Shown: positions 37,746 to 46,326 of the stretch, piece by piece
Layout of the letters: each line of letters opens with the position of its first letter
How positions within the stretch are numbered: the first letter of the stretch is position 1
Notes under the pieces: generated by a model
What the model saw: the letters and a program-made list of their open reading frames with translations, nothing else
Told to the model about the DNA's origin: nothing
Databases searched by the model: none
Assembly: GCA_005893265.1 (NCBI GenBank)
Contig: VBOX01000001.1
Location: 1-47,031, forward strand
Direction: 5' to 3'
DNA length: 47,031 nt
From: Candidatus Eiseniibacteriota bacterium
GTDB taxonomy: Bacteria > Eisenbacteria > RBG-16-71-46 > SZUA-252
Translations under genes and position numbers: made by a program

Positions 37746-37759
37746 GGCACGGGCATTGC
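37746..37759 (+). promoter_or_regulatory. Candidate sigma54 promoter (AGGCACGGGCATTGCC; GG-N10-GC)
   Basis: GG at 37746-37747, GC at 37758-37759; intergenic, upstream of the small basic ORF and flagellar-type genes. Confidence 0.35.
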
Positions 37760-37864
37760 CTTTTGCCTGTGTGAAAACGCGCCCTCGCCACCGGGGCATC
37801 CGGCCTCGGGAGCGCGACGCGTGGGGGATGTTTCGGGGTGGACGAGGACAAGGAGGGAACGCCC

Positions 37865-38023
37865 ATGACGCGCACGAAGCAACGCCGCAAGCCGCTGGAC
37901 CGAAGCAGGAGAGGGGCACCCGGAATCCGCGACGCGAGGATCATGGAAGAGATCAAGAACCGCCGCTACCTTGCTTTCGTTCGCGCCATCGTAAACGGGG
38001 CGTACGCCCGCGGTGCTCGATAG
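37865..38023 (+). CDS. Small basic protein (52 aa), unknown function
   Basis: AAGGAGG upstream of ATG; MTRTKQRRKPLDRSRRGAPGIRDARIMEEIKNRRYLAFVRAIVNGAYARGAR. Confidence 0.55.
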   Translation: MTRTKQRRKPLDRSRRGAPGIRDARIMEEIKNRRYLAFVRAIVNGAYARGAR

Positions 38024-38027
38024 CGCC

Positions 38028-38336
38028 ATGTCACGTCTCCTCTCCCATGCGGAGATCGAAGCGCTGCTCGCGAGCGGGCCGATCATTCCGGGTCCCAAGG
38101 AGCGGCTTCAGATCGTGATCGAGGCCGGGCGAACGTCGATCCCGTTCGCGGACTTGCCCTCGCTCACCCCCGGCGCGCTTCTGCCATTGGACCGGGCCTC
38201 GGGCGATCCGGTCGAGGTCGTCGCGAACGGAACGACGATCGCCTTCGGGCACCTCATCGCCGCCAAGGGACGCCTGTGCGTCCGGATCGCGACCCTCGCG
38301 AAGGCGGGATCGGCGGCGGAGAAGGGCCCGCGATGA
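38028..38336 (+). CDS. FliN/SpoA-domain C-ring-like protein with FliM-like N-terminal motif
   Basis: LLSHAEIEALLASG resembles the FliM LSQxEIDALL motif; SpoA-like SLTPGALLPLDRASGDPVEVVANGTTIAFGHLIAAKGRLCVRI. Confidence 0.7.
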   Translation: MSRLLSHAEIEALLASGPIIPGPKERLQIVIEAGRTSIPFADLPSLTPGALLPLDRASGDPVEVVANGTTIAFGHLIAAKGRLCVRIATLAKAGSAAEKGPR

Positions 38337-38686
38337 ACGTCTTCTTCATTTACGCGATCGCGGCGATTGCCGCGGCTGCGACGCTCTTCGGGGCGATCCG
38401 CTTCTTCGGCCACCGCACGGGCGAAGAGAGCGACGCGGAGCTGTTCGTTGAGCCGCCGAAGATCGAAGTCTTGAGCCGCACACCCATCGGAATGGGACGA
38501 TCGCTCGTGCTCGTCCAGTTCGAGGGGCGGCGCATCCTGCTCGGCCTCACGCGGGGACAGTGGACCGCGCTCGCCGACCTCGGGCGTACCGCCCATCCCG
38601 GCCAGGAGCCTGCTTCGACCATCGATGCCGAGCTGAACCGCGCCTTGAGCGCGGACCGCCTTCGCCGAGGGCGGAGAAGCTCGTGA
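38333..38686 (+). CDS. FliO-like flagellar biosynthesis membrane protein
   Basis: ATGA overlap with the FliN-like gene; one TM then EVLSRTPIGMGRSLVLVQFEGRRILLGLTRGQWTALADL. Confidence 0.65.
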   Translation: MNVFFIYAIAAIAAAATLFGAIRFFGHRTGEESDAELFVEPPKIEVLSRTPIGMGRSLVLVQFEGRRILLGLTRGQWTALADLGRTAHPGQEPASTIDAELNRALSADRLRRGRRSS

Positions 38687-38778
38687 TGGTTCTGGCGGAC
38701 GGATTCTTTGCGCTAGCCGATGCATCGCCGCAGATCTGGCCGCGCACGGAGGCGCGCGCCGGAGCCCAATCCTCGTGA
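38686..38778 (+). other. Short ORF translationally coupled to fliO-like gene (TGATG); possible remnant
   Basis: MVLADGFFALADASPQIWPRTEARAGAQSS*; the position where fliP would normally follow. Confidence 0.3.
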
Positions 38779-38856
38779 AATCAGGGACTTATCTCCGCGG
38801 CACAACGATTGCTCGATAGACCGAACATGCCACGCGAAACAGAGGAGCTCAGGCTC

Positions 38857-39813
38857 ATGACGAGCGAAGGAACCACGAACGGTACCGCGAAACGCCGCGT
38901 CCGCGCGCGGGGTGCGAAAAACGCACGACCGGGTGGCAAGGCGCCGCGAACGCCGTCGATCGCGCGGAGGCAGGCCGAGCCGCCACCCGAATCGCGTCCC
39001 CGCCGGAAGGTGCTGGCGATCACGAGCGGCAAGGGAGGGGTCGGCAAGACGAACATCGTAACGAACCTCGCGATCGCGCTCGCCCGCCAGGGAGTGCGGG
39101 TGTTGGTGCTGGACGGAGATTTCGGCCTCGCGAACGTCGACCTTCTCCTGGGCATCGCGCCCCAGTACGACCTTCAAGACCATATTCTGGGGGATCGCGC
39201 GCTCGACGACATCGTTCTCGAAGGGCCGGACGGGATCCGGGTCATTCCCGCGAGCAGCGGCGTGGAGGAGCTCGCGAACCTGGACGAATACCGGACCGAA
39301 TGTGTCCTCCGATCGCTGGCGAGCGTCGAAGACGACGTGGACTTGATCCTGATCGACACGCCGTCCGGAATCGGCACGCACGCGGTCTCGCTCTCTCAAG
39401 CCGCGGATCAAATCATCGTCGTCACCACGCCGGAACCCACGGCCTTCTCGGACGCCTACGCCATGATCAAGGTGCTTTCCCAGCGTCCGCTCAAGTGCAC
39501 GCCCTCCCTCCTCGTGAACCAGGCGAATTCGGAGGACGAAGCGCTCGAGGTCTCCCGCCGCGTGCAGTCGGTGGCGAAGCGCTTCTTGAACCTTGATATC
39601 GAGTACTGGGGCTTCGTCCTGGCCGACGAATCGGTTCCCAAGTCGGTCGTGCGCCAGGAGCCCTTCCTCTCGACCTATCCCTACTCTCCCGCGTCCAGCT
39701 GCATTTATCGGCTCGCCGGCCGCGTCTTGGGGCAGAGCCCTCAGAGAAAAGGGGTGCCGATCGCCGGGCCCCAGGGGCTCGTCACGCCCGACGAAGTGCC
39801 GGAGGGGGTCTAG
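38857..39813 (+). CDS. flhG: MinD/ParA-family ATPase FlhG (YlxH)
   Basis: ITSGKGGVGKTNIVTNLAIALARQGVRVLVLDGDFGLANVDLLLGIAPQYDLQDHILG; VIPASSGVEELANLDEY; RBS GAGGAG. Upstream ATG at 38827 also possible. Confidence 0.88.
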   Translation: MTSEGTTNGTAKRRVRARGAKNARPGGKAPRTPSIARRQAEPPPESRPRRKVLAITSGKGGVGKTNIVTNLAIALARQGVRVLVLDGDFGLANVDLLLGIAPQYDLQDHILGDRALDDIVLEGPDGIRVIPASSGVEELANLDEYRTECVLRSLASVEDDVDLILIDTPSGIGTHAVSLSQAADQIIVVTTPEPTAFSDAYAMIKVLSQRPLKCTPSLLVNQANSEDEALEVSRRVQSVAKRFLNLDIEYWGFVLADESVPKSVVRQEPFLSTYPYSPASSCIYRLAGRVLGQSPQRKGVPIAGPQGLVTPDEVPEGV

Positions 39814-39816
39814 GCG

Positions 39817-40062
39817 ATGCGCGAGCTCATCAAGAAGTGGACTGTGATCGCGGCGGTCTCGGTCGTGGTGACCGTGGTCGCGACGGAGTGGATGTCCGGT
39901 ACGCCGTGGCCGCTCCTCATCCTGCGCTCGGGTCTCGCGCTCGGGATCATCGTCCTGGCCGGATGGTGCGCAAGCCTCGTTCTCATGCGCACAGCGCTGC
40001 GCCGCTATTACGAGCAACGACGGACGGCTGAGATCGAATCGCGGCCGAGGTCGCAACGCTAG
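39817..40062 (+). CDS. Small two-TM protein, unknown function
   Basis: MRELIKKWTVIAAVSVVVTVVATEWMSGTPWPLLILRSGLALGIIVLAGWCASLVLMRTALRRYYEQRR; between flhG and the sigma factor. Confidence 0.65.
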   Translation: MRELIKKWTVIAAVSVVVTVVATEWMSGTPWPLLILRSGLALGIIVLAGWCASLVLMRTALRRYYEQRRTAEIESRPRSQR

Positions 40063-40074
40063 GGCGGGAGGCCC

Positions 40075-40731
40075 ATGATCATGTCATCGAGCTCCTCCGT
40101 ACTCCACCGACTGCAGGGATACGCCCCACGCTCCAGGAACCGCAAGGAGCGCAAGAAGGAGGCCGCCCTCAGCAAATACGCGCCGCTCGTGAAATACGTC
40201 GTCGACCGGCTGGCCCTTCATCTGCCGAAATCGGTGGAGCGGGATGATCTCATCTCGGCCGCGATCATCGGGCTCTTCGACGCGCTCGAGAAATACAATT
40301 CGGTCGCGCGCGACCTGGGCCAGCGCCTGGGCAGAGCCGCGACGGAGGAAGAGGTGGCGGACGCCCTCAATTTGAGTCCGACCGAGCTATCACGACTCCT
40401 CGACGAGGTCCACGGCACGGCCCTTCTCTCCCTTTCGAAATCGGTATCCGGCGACGAGGAGCAGGATTACATCCAGCTTGAGGACATCGTCGACGATCCT
40501 TCCCACAAGGACGCGCTCGAGGTCATGGAGACCGACGAAGCGCGTGAGGTCCTGCTCGAGACCATCGACCACCTGCCGGAACAGCAGCGGCTCGTGGTGG
40601 CCCTCTACTACTACGAGGAAATGACGCTGAAGGAGATCGGAGAGGCGCTCCACATCTCCGAGTCGCGCGTCTCCCAGATCCACACCCGCGCGGTGAAGAC
40701 TTTGGAGGCGCGGCTGGGGAGGGTGCTCTAG
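40075..40731 (+). CDS. FliA/WhiG-family sigma factor-like protein lacking the conserved region 2.3-2.4 segment
   Basis: LVKYVVDRLALHLPKSVERDDLISAAIIGLFDALEKYNS (regions 2.1-2.2), then directly VARDLGQRLGRAATEEEVADAL; region 4 LPEQQRLVVALYYYEEMTLKEIGEALHISESRVSQIHTRAVKTLEARL. Confidence 0.85.
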   Translation: MIMSSSSSVLHRLQGYAPRSRNRKERKKEAALSKYAPLVKYVVDRLALHLPKSVERDDLISAAIIGLFDALEKYNSVARDLGQRLGRAATEEEVADALNLSPTELSRLLDEVHGTALLSLSKSVSGDEEQDYIQLEDIVDDPSHKDALEVMETDEAREVLLETIDHLPEQQRLVVALYYYEEMTLKEIGEALHISESRVSQIHTRAVKTLEARLGRVL

Positions 40732-40735
40732 CCCG

Positions 40736-41641
40736 ATGAAGGCCACCGGCTTGAAATCGATGGACCGCGTCCATCTCAAGAAGGTGACCGAGTCGATGGT
40801 CGCTTTGCCGACCCTCCCCTTGGTTGCCTCCAGGCTCCTCGAATCGATCGCGGATCCGGATTCTGCTAACTCCGAAGAGATCGGCGCGGTCATCGCGCTG
40901 GATCCTTCCCTTACCGCGAGAACGCTCAAGCTCGCCAATTCAGACTTTTACGGCTTCCCACGCAAGGTGGGCACCGTGGACCTGGCCGTGGTGGTTCTCG
41001 GGCCGGATACGATTCGCGATCTCGTCCTGAGCGCCGCCGTGTTCCAGACACTCGATCCGACGTGGAGGGCGCTGACGGGGCTTTGGACCCATTCGCTCGC
41101 GTGCGGCGTGGCGGCGCGAGCACTGGCCGACCGGTGCCGCTACCGCCTCGACGGCGAAGCCTTCGCGGCCGGGGTGCTCCATGACATCGGAAAGGTCGCG
41201 CTTTGCCAGAGTTATCCCGAGCGATTCGAAGCCGCGGTGGCTCTCGTGCGGGAGCAGGGAATTTCCATGGTGGAGGCCGAGCGCGGTGTGCTGGGCTCCG
41301 ACCACGCCGAAGTCGGGGGCTGGCTGGCCGAGCGTTGGGGACTGCCCGACGATCTCGTCGAAGCCATCGCCTGCCACCATCGGCCCGAGCAGGCGCGGCT
41401 CAATCCCGAGCTGACGTCGCTCATTCACATTGCCGACTCGCTCGCCGGGCTGACCGGAAACTCATGGCCGGTTGAGGCGGAGAACGGCTCGATCTCGGTG
41501 TACGCCTGGGAGTGCGTTCAGCTCGGAGACGCGGAGCGCGAGGCGCTGCTCGAAGACCTCGTCCCGTTCATCCGACGCGCCGTGGAGCGGGAGCAGGAAC
41601 TCTTCCGCCACTTCCGCGACCCGCAGGAGGCAGGGACATGA
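40736..41641 (+). CDS. HDOD domain signalling protein
   Basis: VALPTLPLVASRLLESIADPDSANSEEIGAVIALDPSLTARTLKLANSDFYGF; AAGVLHDIGKVAL. Confidence 0.9.
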   Translation: MKATGLKSMDRVHLKKVTESMVALPTLPLVASRLLESIADPDSANSEEIGAVIALDPSLTARTLKLANSDFYGFPRKVGTVDLAVVVLGPDTIRDLVLSAAVFQTLDPTWRALTGLWTHSLACGVAARALADRCRYRLDGEAFAAGVLHDIGKVALCQSYPERFEAAVALVREQGISMVEAERGVLGSDHAEVGGWLAERWGLPDDLVEAIACHHRPEQARLNPELTSLIHIADSLAGLTGNSWPVEAENGSISVYAWECVQLGDAEREALLEDLVPFIRRAVEREQELFRHFRDPQEAGT

Positions 41642-41988
41642 CGGTTGCCGCAACGAAACGCCGGGAGCGCACCTTCGAGATCCGCGTTCGGTTCGAGCCG
41701 GGACTTGGGGCTTCGCTCTACGCATCGCTCAAGTCGGGGGAGGTCGCGCCGCTCACCGTGACGCGCACCCTCGGCCGGGGCCGCACGCTGCTTCGCTTCC
41801 AAGGATACACGCTGATGGCGAACGGCGCGCCGGACTGGAAGCCGGGAGAAACCTTCCCGGTCTACGTGAAGCACCTTGGTCCTCCGCTCGTGCTCGCGCG
41901 GGTAGGTGACCGGTCTCAAACAGGAGCGTCATCCGTGACCACCGTCGATTCGGCTGTGGTTCCCGGTTACGAGGAGCGGTCGAGCTAG
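41638..41988 (+). CDS. Hypothetical protein, possibly related to flagellar hook-length-control-type domains
   Basis: ATGA overlap with the HDOD gene; GRGRTLLRFQGYTLMANGAPDWKPGETFPVYVKHLGPPLVLARVG. Confidence 0.55.
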   Translation: MTVAATKRRERTFEIRVRFEPGLGASLYASLKSGEVAPLTVTRTLGRGRTLLRFQGYTLMANGAPDWKPGETFPVYVKHLGPPLVLARVGDRSQTGASSVTTVDSAVVPGYEERSS

Positions 41989-42022
41989 TTCAAGCCGCGT
42001 CGGGGCGTTCAAGGAGGGGGTA

Positions 42023-43276
42023 ATGAAGCAACGTAATGGAGCGGGGTCGAAGCGCCTCGTGGAGGCTACCCAGAGGTTCATACGGTCCGAGCAGAAGCTG
42101 CTCGAGGTTCTGTTCGCCCGTCGAATCCTGCGCAAGGCGGATTGCGAACACTTCGCGAAGGATCTCGACCTTTCCGCGTCAAAGAAGCGCTCTTCGGACG
42201 TCTTCGGGAGCGCGATCGCGATCAACAAGAAACTGATGGCCGTTCTCGCGGGCTCGAAGGCCGGCGCCCGCGCCGCGAAGGCCACGGCGATCGACGTCCT
42301 CTACGAGATGAGCCGGGTCGTGCAAACGGTCGAGGATCCCTCCGAAGCGCTTCGCCAGATGCTCCTTCGGATGCGCGAGGGCATCGCGTTCGAGAACGCG
42401 ACGCTGTTCGTCACCGACCGGATGACGGGCAAGCTCGAGCCGGTCGCCACCGTCGGCGAGCCGATCGATCTGATCGGACACGTGAACTTCGATCGCGGCA
42501 GGGGCTTCTCCTCGTGGGTCGCCCAGCAACGGAGGCCCGTACTCCTGAACGACCTTCATCGCGAAGGGGGGACGCATGCCCCCTCGGTTCGCTCGTTCCT
42601 CTCGGTGCCGATCATCCTCCAGGGTGAATCGATGGGTGTCATCAACTTGAGCCACTCCCGTCCGGAGGCCTTCGACGAGGAGAGCCAGAAGCTCCTCTCG
42701 CTGATGGGACACCAGATCGCGGGCGTGGTGAACCGTGTGATCCTGCGCCGGGAAATGGAGCGTCTTCAGACGACCGACGATCTCACGTCGCTCTACAACA
42801 AGCGGCATTTCGATTTGAGCCTTGGGGCCGAGATCGAGAAGGCCAGGCGCTACGGACACAAGCTCTCCGTCATGGTGCTCGACATCGACAACTTCAAGGC
42901 CCTGAACGAGCGTCATGGTCAGCCGGTCGGAAACGAAGTGCTCTCCGATTTTGGGAAGCTCCTCAAGAAGTTCGCCCGCACCACGGATTGCGTCGCCCGG
43001 ACCTCCGGGGAGGAGTTCATGATCATGCTGCCCCATACGGACGCCCAGGAGGCGAAGTGCGCGGCGGTGCGGCTCCAGACCATCGTGGAATCGCATTCCT
43101 TTCCGCGGCGGAAGCGTCTCACCGTGAGTGTGGGAATCGCCACGTTCCCCGTGGACGCGAATGAACAGACAGAGCTGATCGTTCGGGCCGACCAAGCCCT
43201 CTACCAGTCGCGGCGCGGCGCGTTGAAGCCCGTGCCGGCTCCGGCGTTCGATGCGGAAGCCAACGCGATCAACTGA
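42023..43276 (+). CDS. GAF-GGDEF diguanylate cyclase
   Basis: GAF domain; DDLTSLYNKRHFDLSL..; active-site loop SGEEF with upstream RTTD I-site; RBS GGAGG. Confidence 0.92.
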   Translation: MKQRNGAGSKRLVEATQRFIRSEQKLLEVLFARRILRKADCEHFAKDLDLSASKKRSSDVFGSAIAINKKLMAVLAGSKAGARAAKATAIDVLYEMSRVVQTVEDPSEALRQMLLRMREGIAFENATLFVTDRMTGKLEPVATVGEPIDLIGHVNFDRGRGFSSWVAQQRRPVLLNDLHREGGTHAPSVRSFLSVPIILQGESMGVINLSHSRPEAFDEESQKLLSLMGHQIAGVVNRVILRREMERLQTTDDLTSLYNKRHFDLSLGAEIEKARRYGHKLSVMVLDIDNFKALNERHGQPVGNEVLSDFGKLLKKFARTTDCVARTSGEEFMIMLPHTDAQEAKCAAVRLQTIVESHSFPRRKRLTVSVGIATFPVDANEQTELIVRADQALYQSRRGALKPVPAPAFDAEANAIN

Positions 43277-43295
43277 GGCCACCGAGAAGCGAGCC

Positions 43296-45137
43296 ATGAC
43301 CAAGCACCCGCCGCAGACAAGAGGACGGGCCGTGCCCGATCCGCCGGACGCCGCGGAGGAGAAGCCGGTCACGGCCCCGCGAGCGCGACCGAGCGCGACC
43401 GCGCTTGCCGAGGAGCCGCGCCCGCAGCCCCGGATCCTGGTCGTCGATGACGAACCCCACGTGGTCCAGATCTTCCAGGACCTCCTGGCCCAGCGGGGTT
43501 ACGAGGTCGTCTCAAGCACGAACGGCGACGACGCCATCGTGAAGGTCACGACCGGGCATTTCGATCTCGTGCTGACCGACATCAACCTTCCGGGAGTCGA
43601 CGGGCTGGAGGTGGTCCGCGCGGCCAAGGCCGCGGACAAGGACACCTGCGTCATCCTGATCACGGGATACGCCTCGACCACGACAGCGATCGACGCGCTC
43701 CGCCAGGGCGCCTACGACTACATCACGAAGCCCTTCGATCTTTGGGAGACCGCGAAAGCGATCGAGCGCGGGCTCGAGAGCCGCTTCCTCGTGATCGAAA
43801 ACCGCCGCCTCGTCACAATATTGGAAGAGGCGAACCACGAGCTCCAGCGGCACGAGGAAATCCTGAGCCGCATGGTCAAGGAGGCGACGCGGAGGATCAC
43901 CTCGCTCTACGAGGCCGGCAAGGAGATCAGCACGAGCCTGAGCCGGCAGGCGACCCTCGCGGTCATCGTGAACCAGGTATCGAAGCTCGCCGCCACGGAA
44001 TCGAGCCTGGTCTTCCTCTACGACACGGACGCCGGCGAATACGTCGCCGAGGCGGGCTCGGGCGTTCCGCAGGATCGCCTCAGGGAGTTCCGGTTCGGGA
44101 ACGGAGTCGGCCTTCACGGACAGGCTGTGCGCAACGCCTTGCCGGTCCGCTGCGGAAACATCGAGGAGACCGTGGGCGTCGAGCCGTTCCTCTCGGAGTT
44201 GGAGGCGTCTTCCGTCATGGTCATCCCGCTGCTCTCGAATGAGACCGTGCTCGGCACGATCACCGCCCTGGGCCGGGACGGGCGGCGCCCCTTCACGCCC
44301 GACGATCAGGAGGTTCTCACGATGTTCGCGAGCCAGGCTTCGATCGCGCTCACGAACGCCCTCCTCTACGAGCGCACGAAGGAGCTGGACCGAATGAAGT
44401 CGGAGTTCGTGGCGGTCGTGTCGCACGAGGTCCGCACGCCGCTCACCTCGATCAAGGGATCGCTGGAGCTTCTGGGGGACGAGCGCTTCCACGTGCTGCC
44501 GCCGCCCCAACGGGAGCTCCTGAGCATCTGCCAGGCGAATACCGAGCGGCTGATCAACCTGATCAACGACATCCTGGACTTCTCGAAGCTCGAGTCCTCC
44601 AAGCTTTCGCTCAACTTCGAGAGCGTCGAGGTCGGGAAGATCGTGCCGGAGGCGGTGGACCACATCCGGAACCTCGCCGCGATTAAGGGCATCGGGATCG
44701 ACGTCCACATGGAAGGCTCGGCGGGCGTGATCGAGGCGGACCCGATGCGCGTGGCCCAGGTGATCACGAATCTCCTCGGGAACGCGATCAAGTTCTCGCC
44801 CGAGAAGGGAAAGATCGAGGTGTGGGCGCGCGGCACGGACGACGAGGTCATCGTCGACGTGAGAGACCACGGCAAGGGGATCTCCCAACGCGACATGAGC
44901 CGGCTGTTCCAGCGTTTCGCCCAGCTCGATTCCTCGACCACACGGAAAGCCGGGGGCACTGGGCTCGGGCTTGTCATCTCGAAAGGCATCGTCGAGCAGC
45001 ACGGCGGAAAGATCTGGGCCGAGTCGGCCACCGGCAAGGGCTCCACCTTCTCGTTTTCACTCCCACGCACCCGGGAGCAGAGCGCGTCCTCGGCGGAAGC
45101 CGCCGGGGAGGGCGCCCGCGATCTGATCGCGCCCTAG
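43296..45137 (+). CDS. REC-GAF-HisKA-HATPase histidine kinase
   Basis: REC: ILVVDDEPHVVQIFQDLL..LVLTDINLPGVDGLE..YDYITKPFD; SHEVRTPLTSIKGSLELL; DHGKGIS, GTGLGLVISKGIVEQHGG. Confidence 0.93.
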   Translation: MTKHPPQTRGRAVPDPPDAAEEKPVTAPRARPSATALAEEPRPQPRILVVDDEPHVVQIFQDLLAQRGYEVVSSTNGDDAIVKVTTGHFDLVLTDINLPGVDGLEVVRAAKAADKDTCVILITGYASTTTAIDALRQGAYDYITKPFDLWETAKAIERGLESRFLVIENRRLVTILEEANHELQRHEEILSRMVKEATRRITSLYEAGKEISTSLSRQATLAVIVNQVSKLAATESSLVFLYDTDAGEYVAEAGSGVPQDRLREFRFGNGVGLHGQAVRNALPVRCGNIEETVGVEPFLSELEASSVMVIPLLSNETVLGTITALGRDGRRPFTPDDQEVLTMFASQASIALTNALLYERTKELDRMKSEFVAVVSHEVRTPLTSIKGSLELLGDERFHVLPPPQRELLSICQANTERLINLINDILDFSKLESSKLSLNFESVEVGKIVPEAVDHIRNLAAIKGIGIDVHMEGSAGVIEADPMRVAQVITNLLGNAIKFSPEKGKIEVWARGTDDEVIVDVRDHGKGISQRDMSRLFQRFAQLDSSTTRKAGGTGLGLVISKGIVEQHGGKIWAESATGKGSTFSFSLPRTREQSASSAEAAGEGARDLIAP

Positions 45138-45188
45138 GGTGTTCCCGGGCTATTGACTTGGCCCGGCTCCCATACGACATTCCGACGC

Positions 45189-46292
45189 GTGAAGACCGTC
45201 CTCAGCGTTTTCGGGACGCGCCCCGAAGCCATCAAGATGGCTCCGATCTTGAAATCCTTGGCGCGCGAGGCCGATATCCGGTCCCTCGTGTGCGTCACCG
45301 CCCAGCACCGCGAAATGCTCGACCAGGTGCTGAGCCTCTTTTCGATCCGTCCCGACGAAGACCTCGATTTGATGCGGGACGGCCAGTCGCTCGGCGAGAT
45401 CACGACCCGTGCGCTGACCGAGCTCGCGCCCTATCTCGTGCGGGTGAAGCCCGATCTCCTGCTGGTGCAGGGGGACACGACGACCACCATGGCGGCTTCG
45501 CTCGCCGGCTTCTACGAGCGCGTTCCTGTGGGGCACATCGAGGCGGGGCTTCGCACGGGAGATCCCGACTACCCCTATCCCGAGGAGATCAATCGGAGGA
45601 TCACGTCGGTGCTCGCGCGGCACCACTTCGCGCCCACCGAGCGCGCGCGCCGAAACCTCCTGGCGGAGGGTGTGGCGGGCGAATGCATCGTGGTGACCGG
45701 CAACACCGTCATCGACGCGCTGCTCGACGTGGTGGCGATGAAGCCTTCGCGCGCCCCCAAGCTGACGCTCCGCGGCCGGCGGATCATCCTCATCACGGCG
45801 CATCGACGCGAGAATTTCGGCGCTCCATTGCTCGAGATTACCGGGGCGATCCGCGATCTGGCCGGGGGCTATCCCGATGTCGATCTCGTCTACCCGGTGC
45901 ACCGAAACCCGAACGTGGACCGGCCGGTCCGGAAGGAGCTTTCCGATGTGCCGGGCGTCCACCTGATCGATCCGCTCGAGTACAAGGCGTTCGCCGATCT
46001 CATGGCGGAGTCGTATCTGATCCTCACCGACTCCGGAGGCATCCAGGAAGAGGCTCCGTCGCTTGGGAAACCGGTCCTCGTTTTGCGGGACGAGACGGAG
46101 AGGCCCGAGGCCGTCGGGGCCGGCACCGTCAAGCTCGTGGGTCCGCACCGGAAGGCGATCGTATCGGCGGCCAGAGAATTGTTGGATTCGAAGGACGCGT
46201 ACGCGGCGATGGCCCGCGCCGTGAATCCTTACGGGGACGGGAAGGCGGCCGGACGCGTCGTGGGACGCATCCGAGAGGTGCTCGGGCTTTAA
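45189..46292 (+). CDS. wecB: UDP-N-acetylglucosamine 2-epimerase (non-hydrolysing)
   Basis: VKTVLSVFGTRPEAIKMAPILKSL; VCVTAQHREMLDQVL; LVQGDTTTTMAASLAGFY; HIEAGLRTGD; DSGGIQEEAPSLGKPVLVLRDETERPEA. Confidence 0.96.
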   Translation: MKTVLSVFGTRPEAIKMAPILKSLAREADIRSLVCVTAQHREMLDQVLSLFSIRPDEDLDLMRDGQSLGEITTRALTELAPYLVRVKPDLLLVQGDTTTTMAASLAGFYERVPVGHIEAGLRTGDPDYPYPEEINRRITSVLARHHFAPTERARRNLLAEGVAGECIVVTGNTVIDALLDVVAMKPSRAPKLTLRGRRIILITAHRRENFGAPLLEITGAIRDLAGGYPDVDLVYPVHRNPNVDRPVRKELSDVPGVHLIDPLEYKAFADLMAESYLILTDSGGIQEEAPSLGKPVLVLRDETERPEAVGAGTVKLVGPHRKAIVSAARELLDSKDAYAAMARAVNPYGDGKAAGRVVGRIREVLGL

Positions 46293-46326
46293 GACGCGTC
46301 TCGACCCTGAGTGGGGCCCCGCGGGG

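Noticed and set aside
43512-45002. 496-aa minus-strand ORF
   Set aside because: Antisense shadow of the REC-GAF-HK gene.
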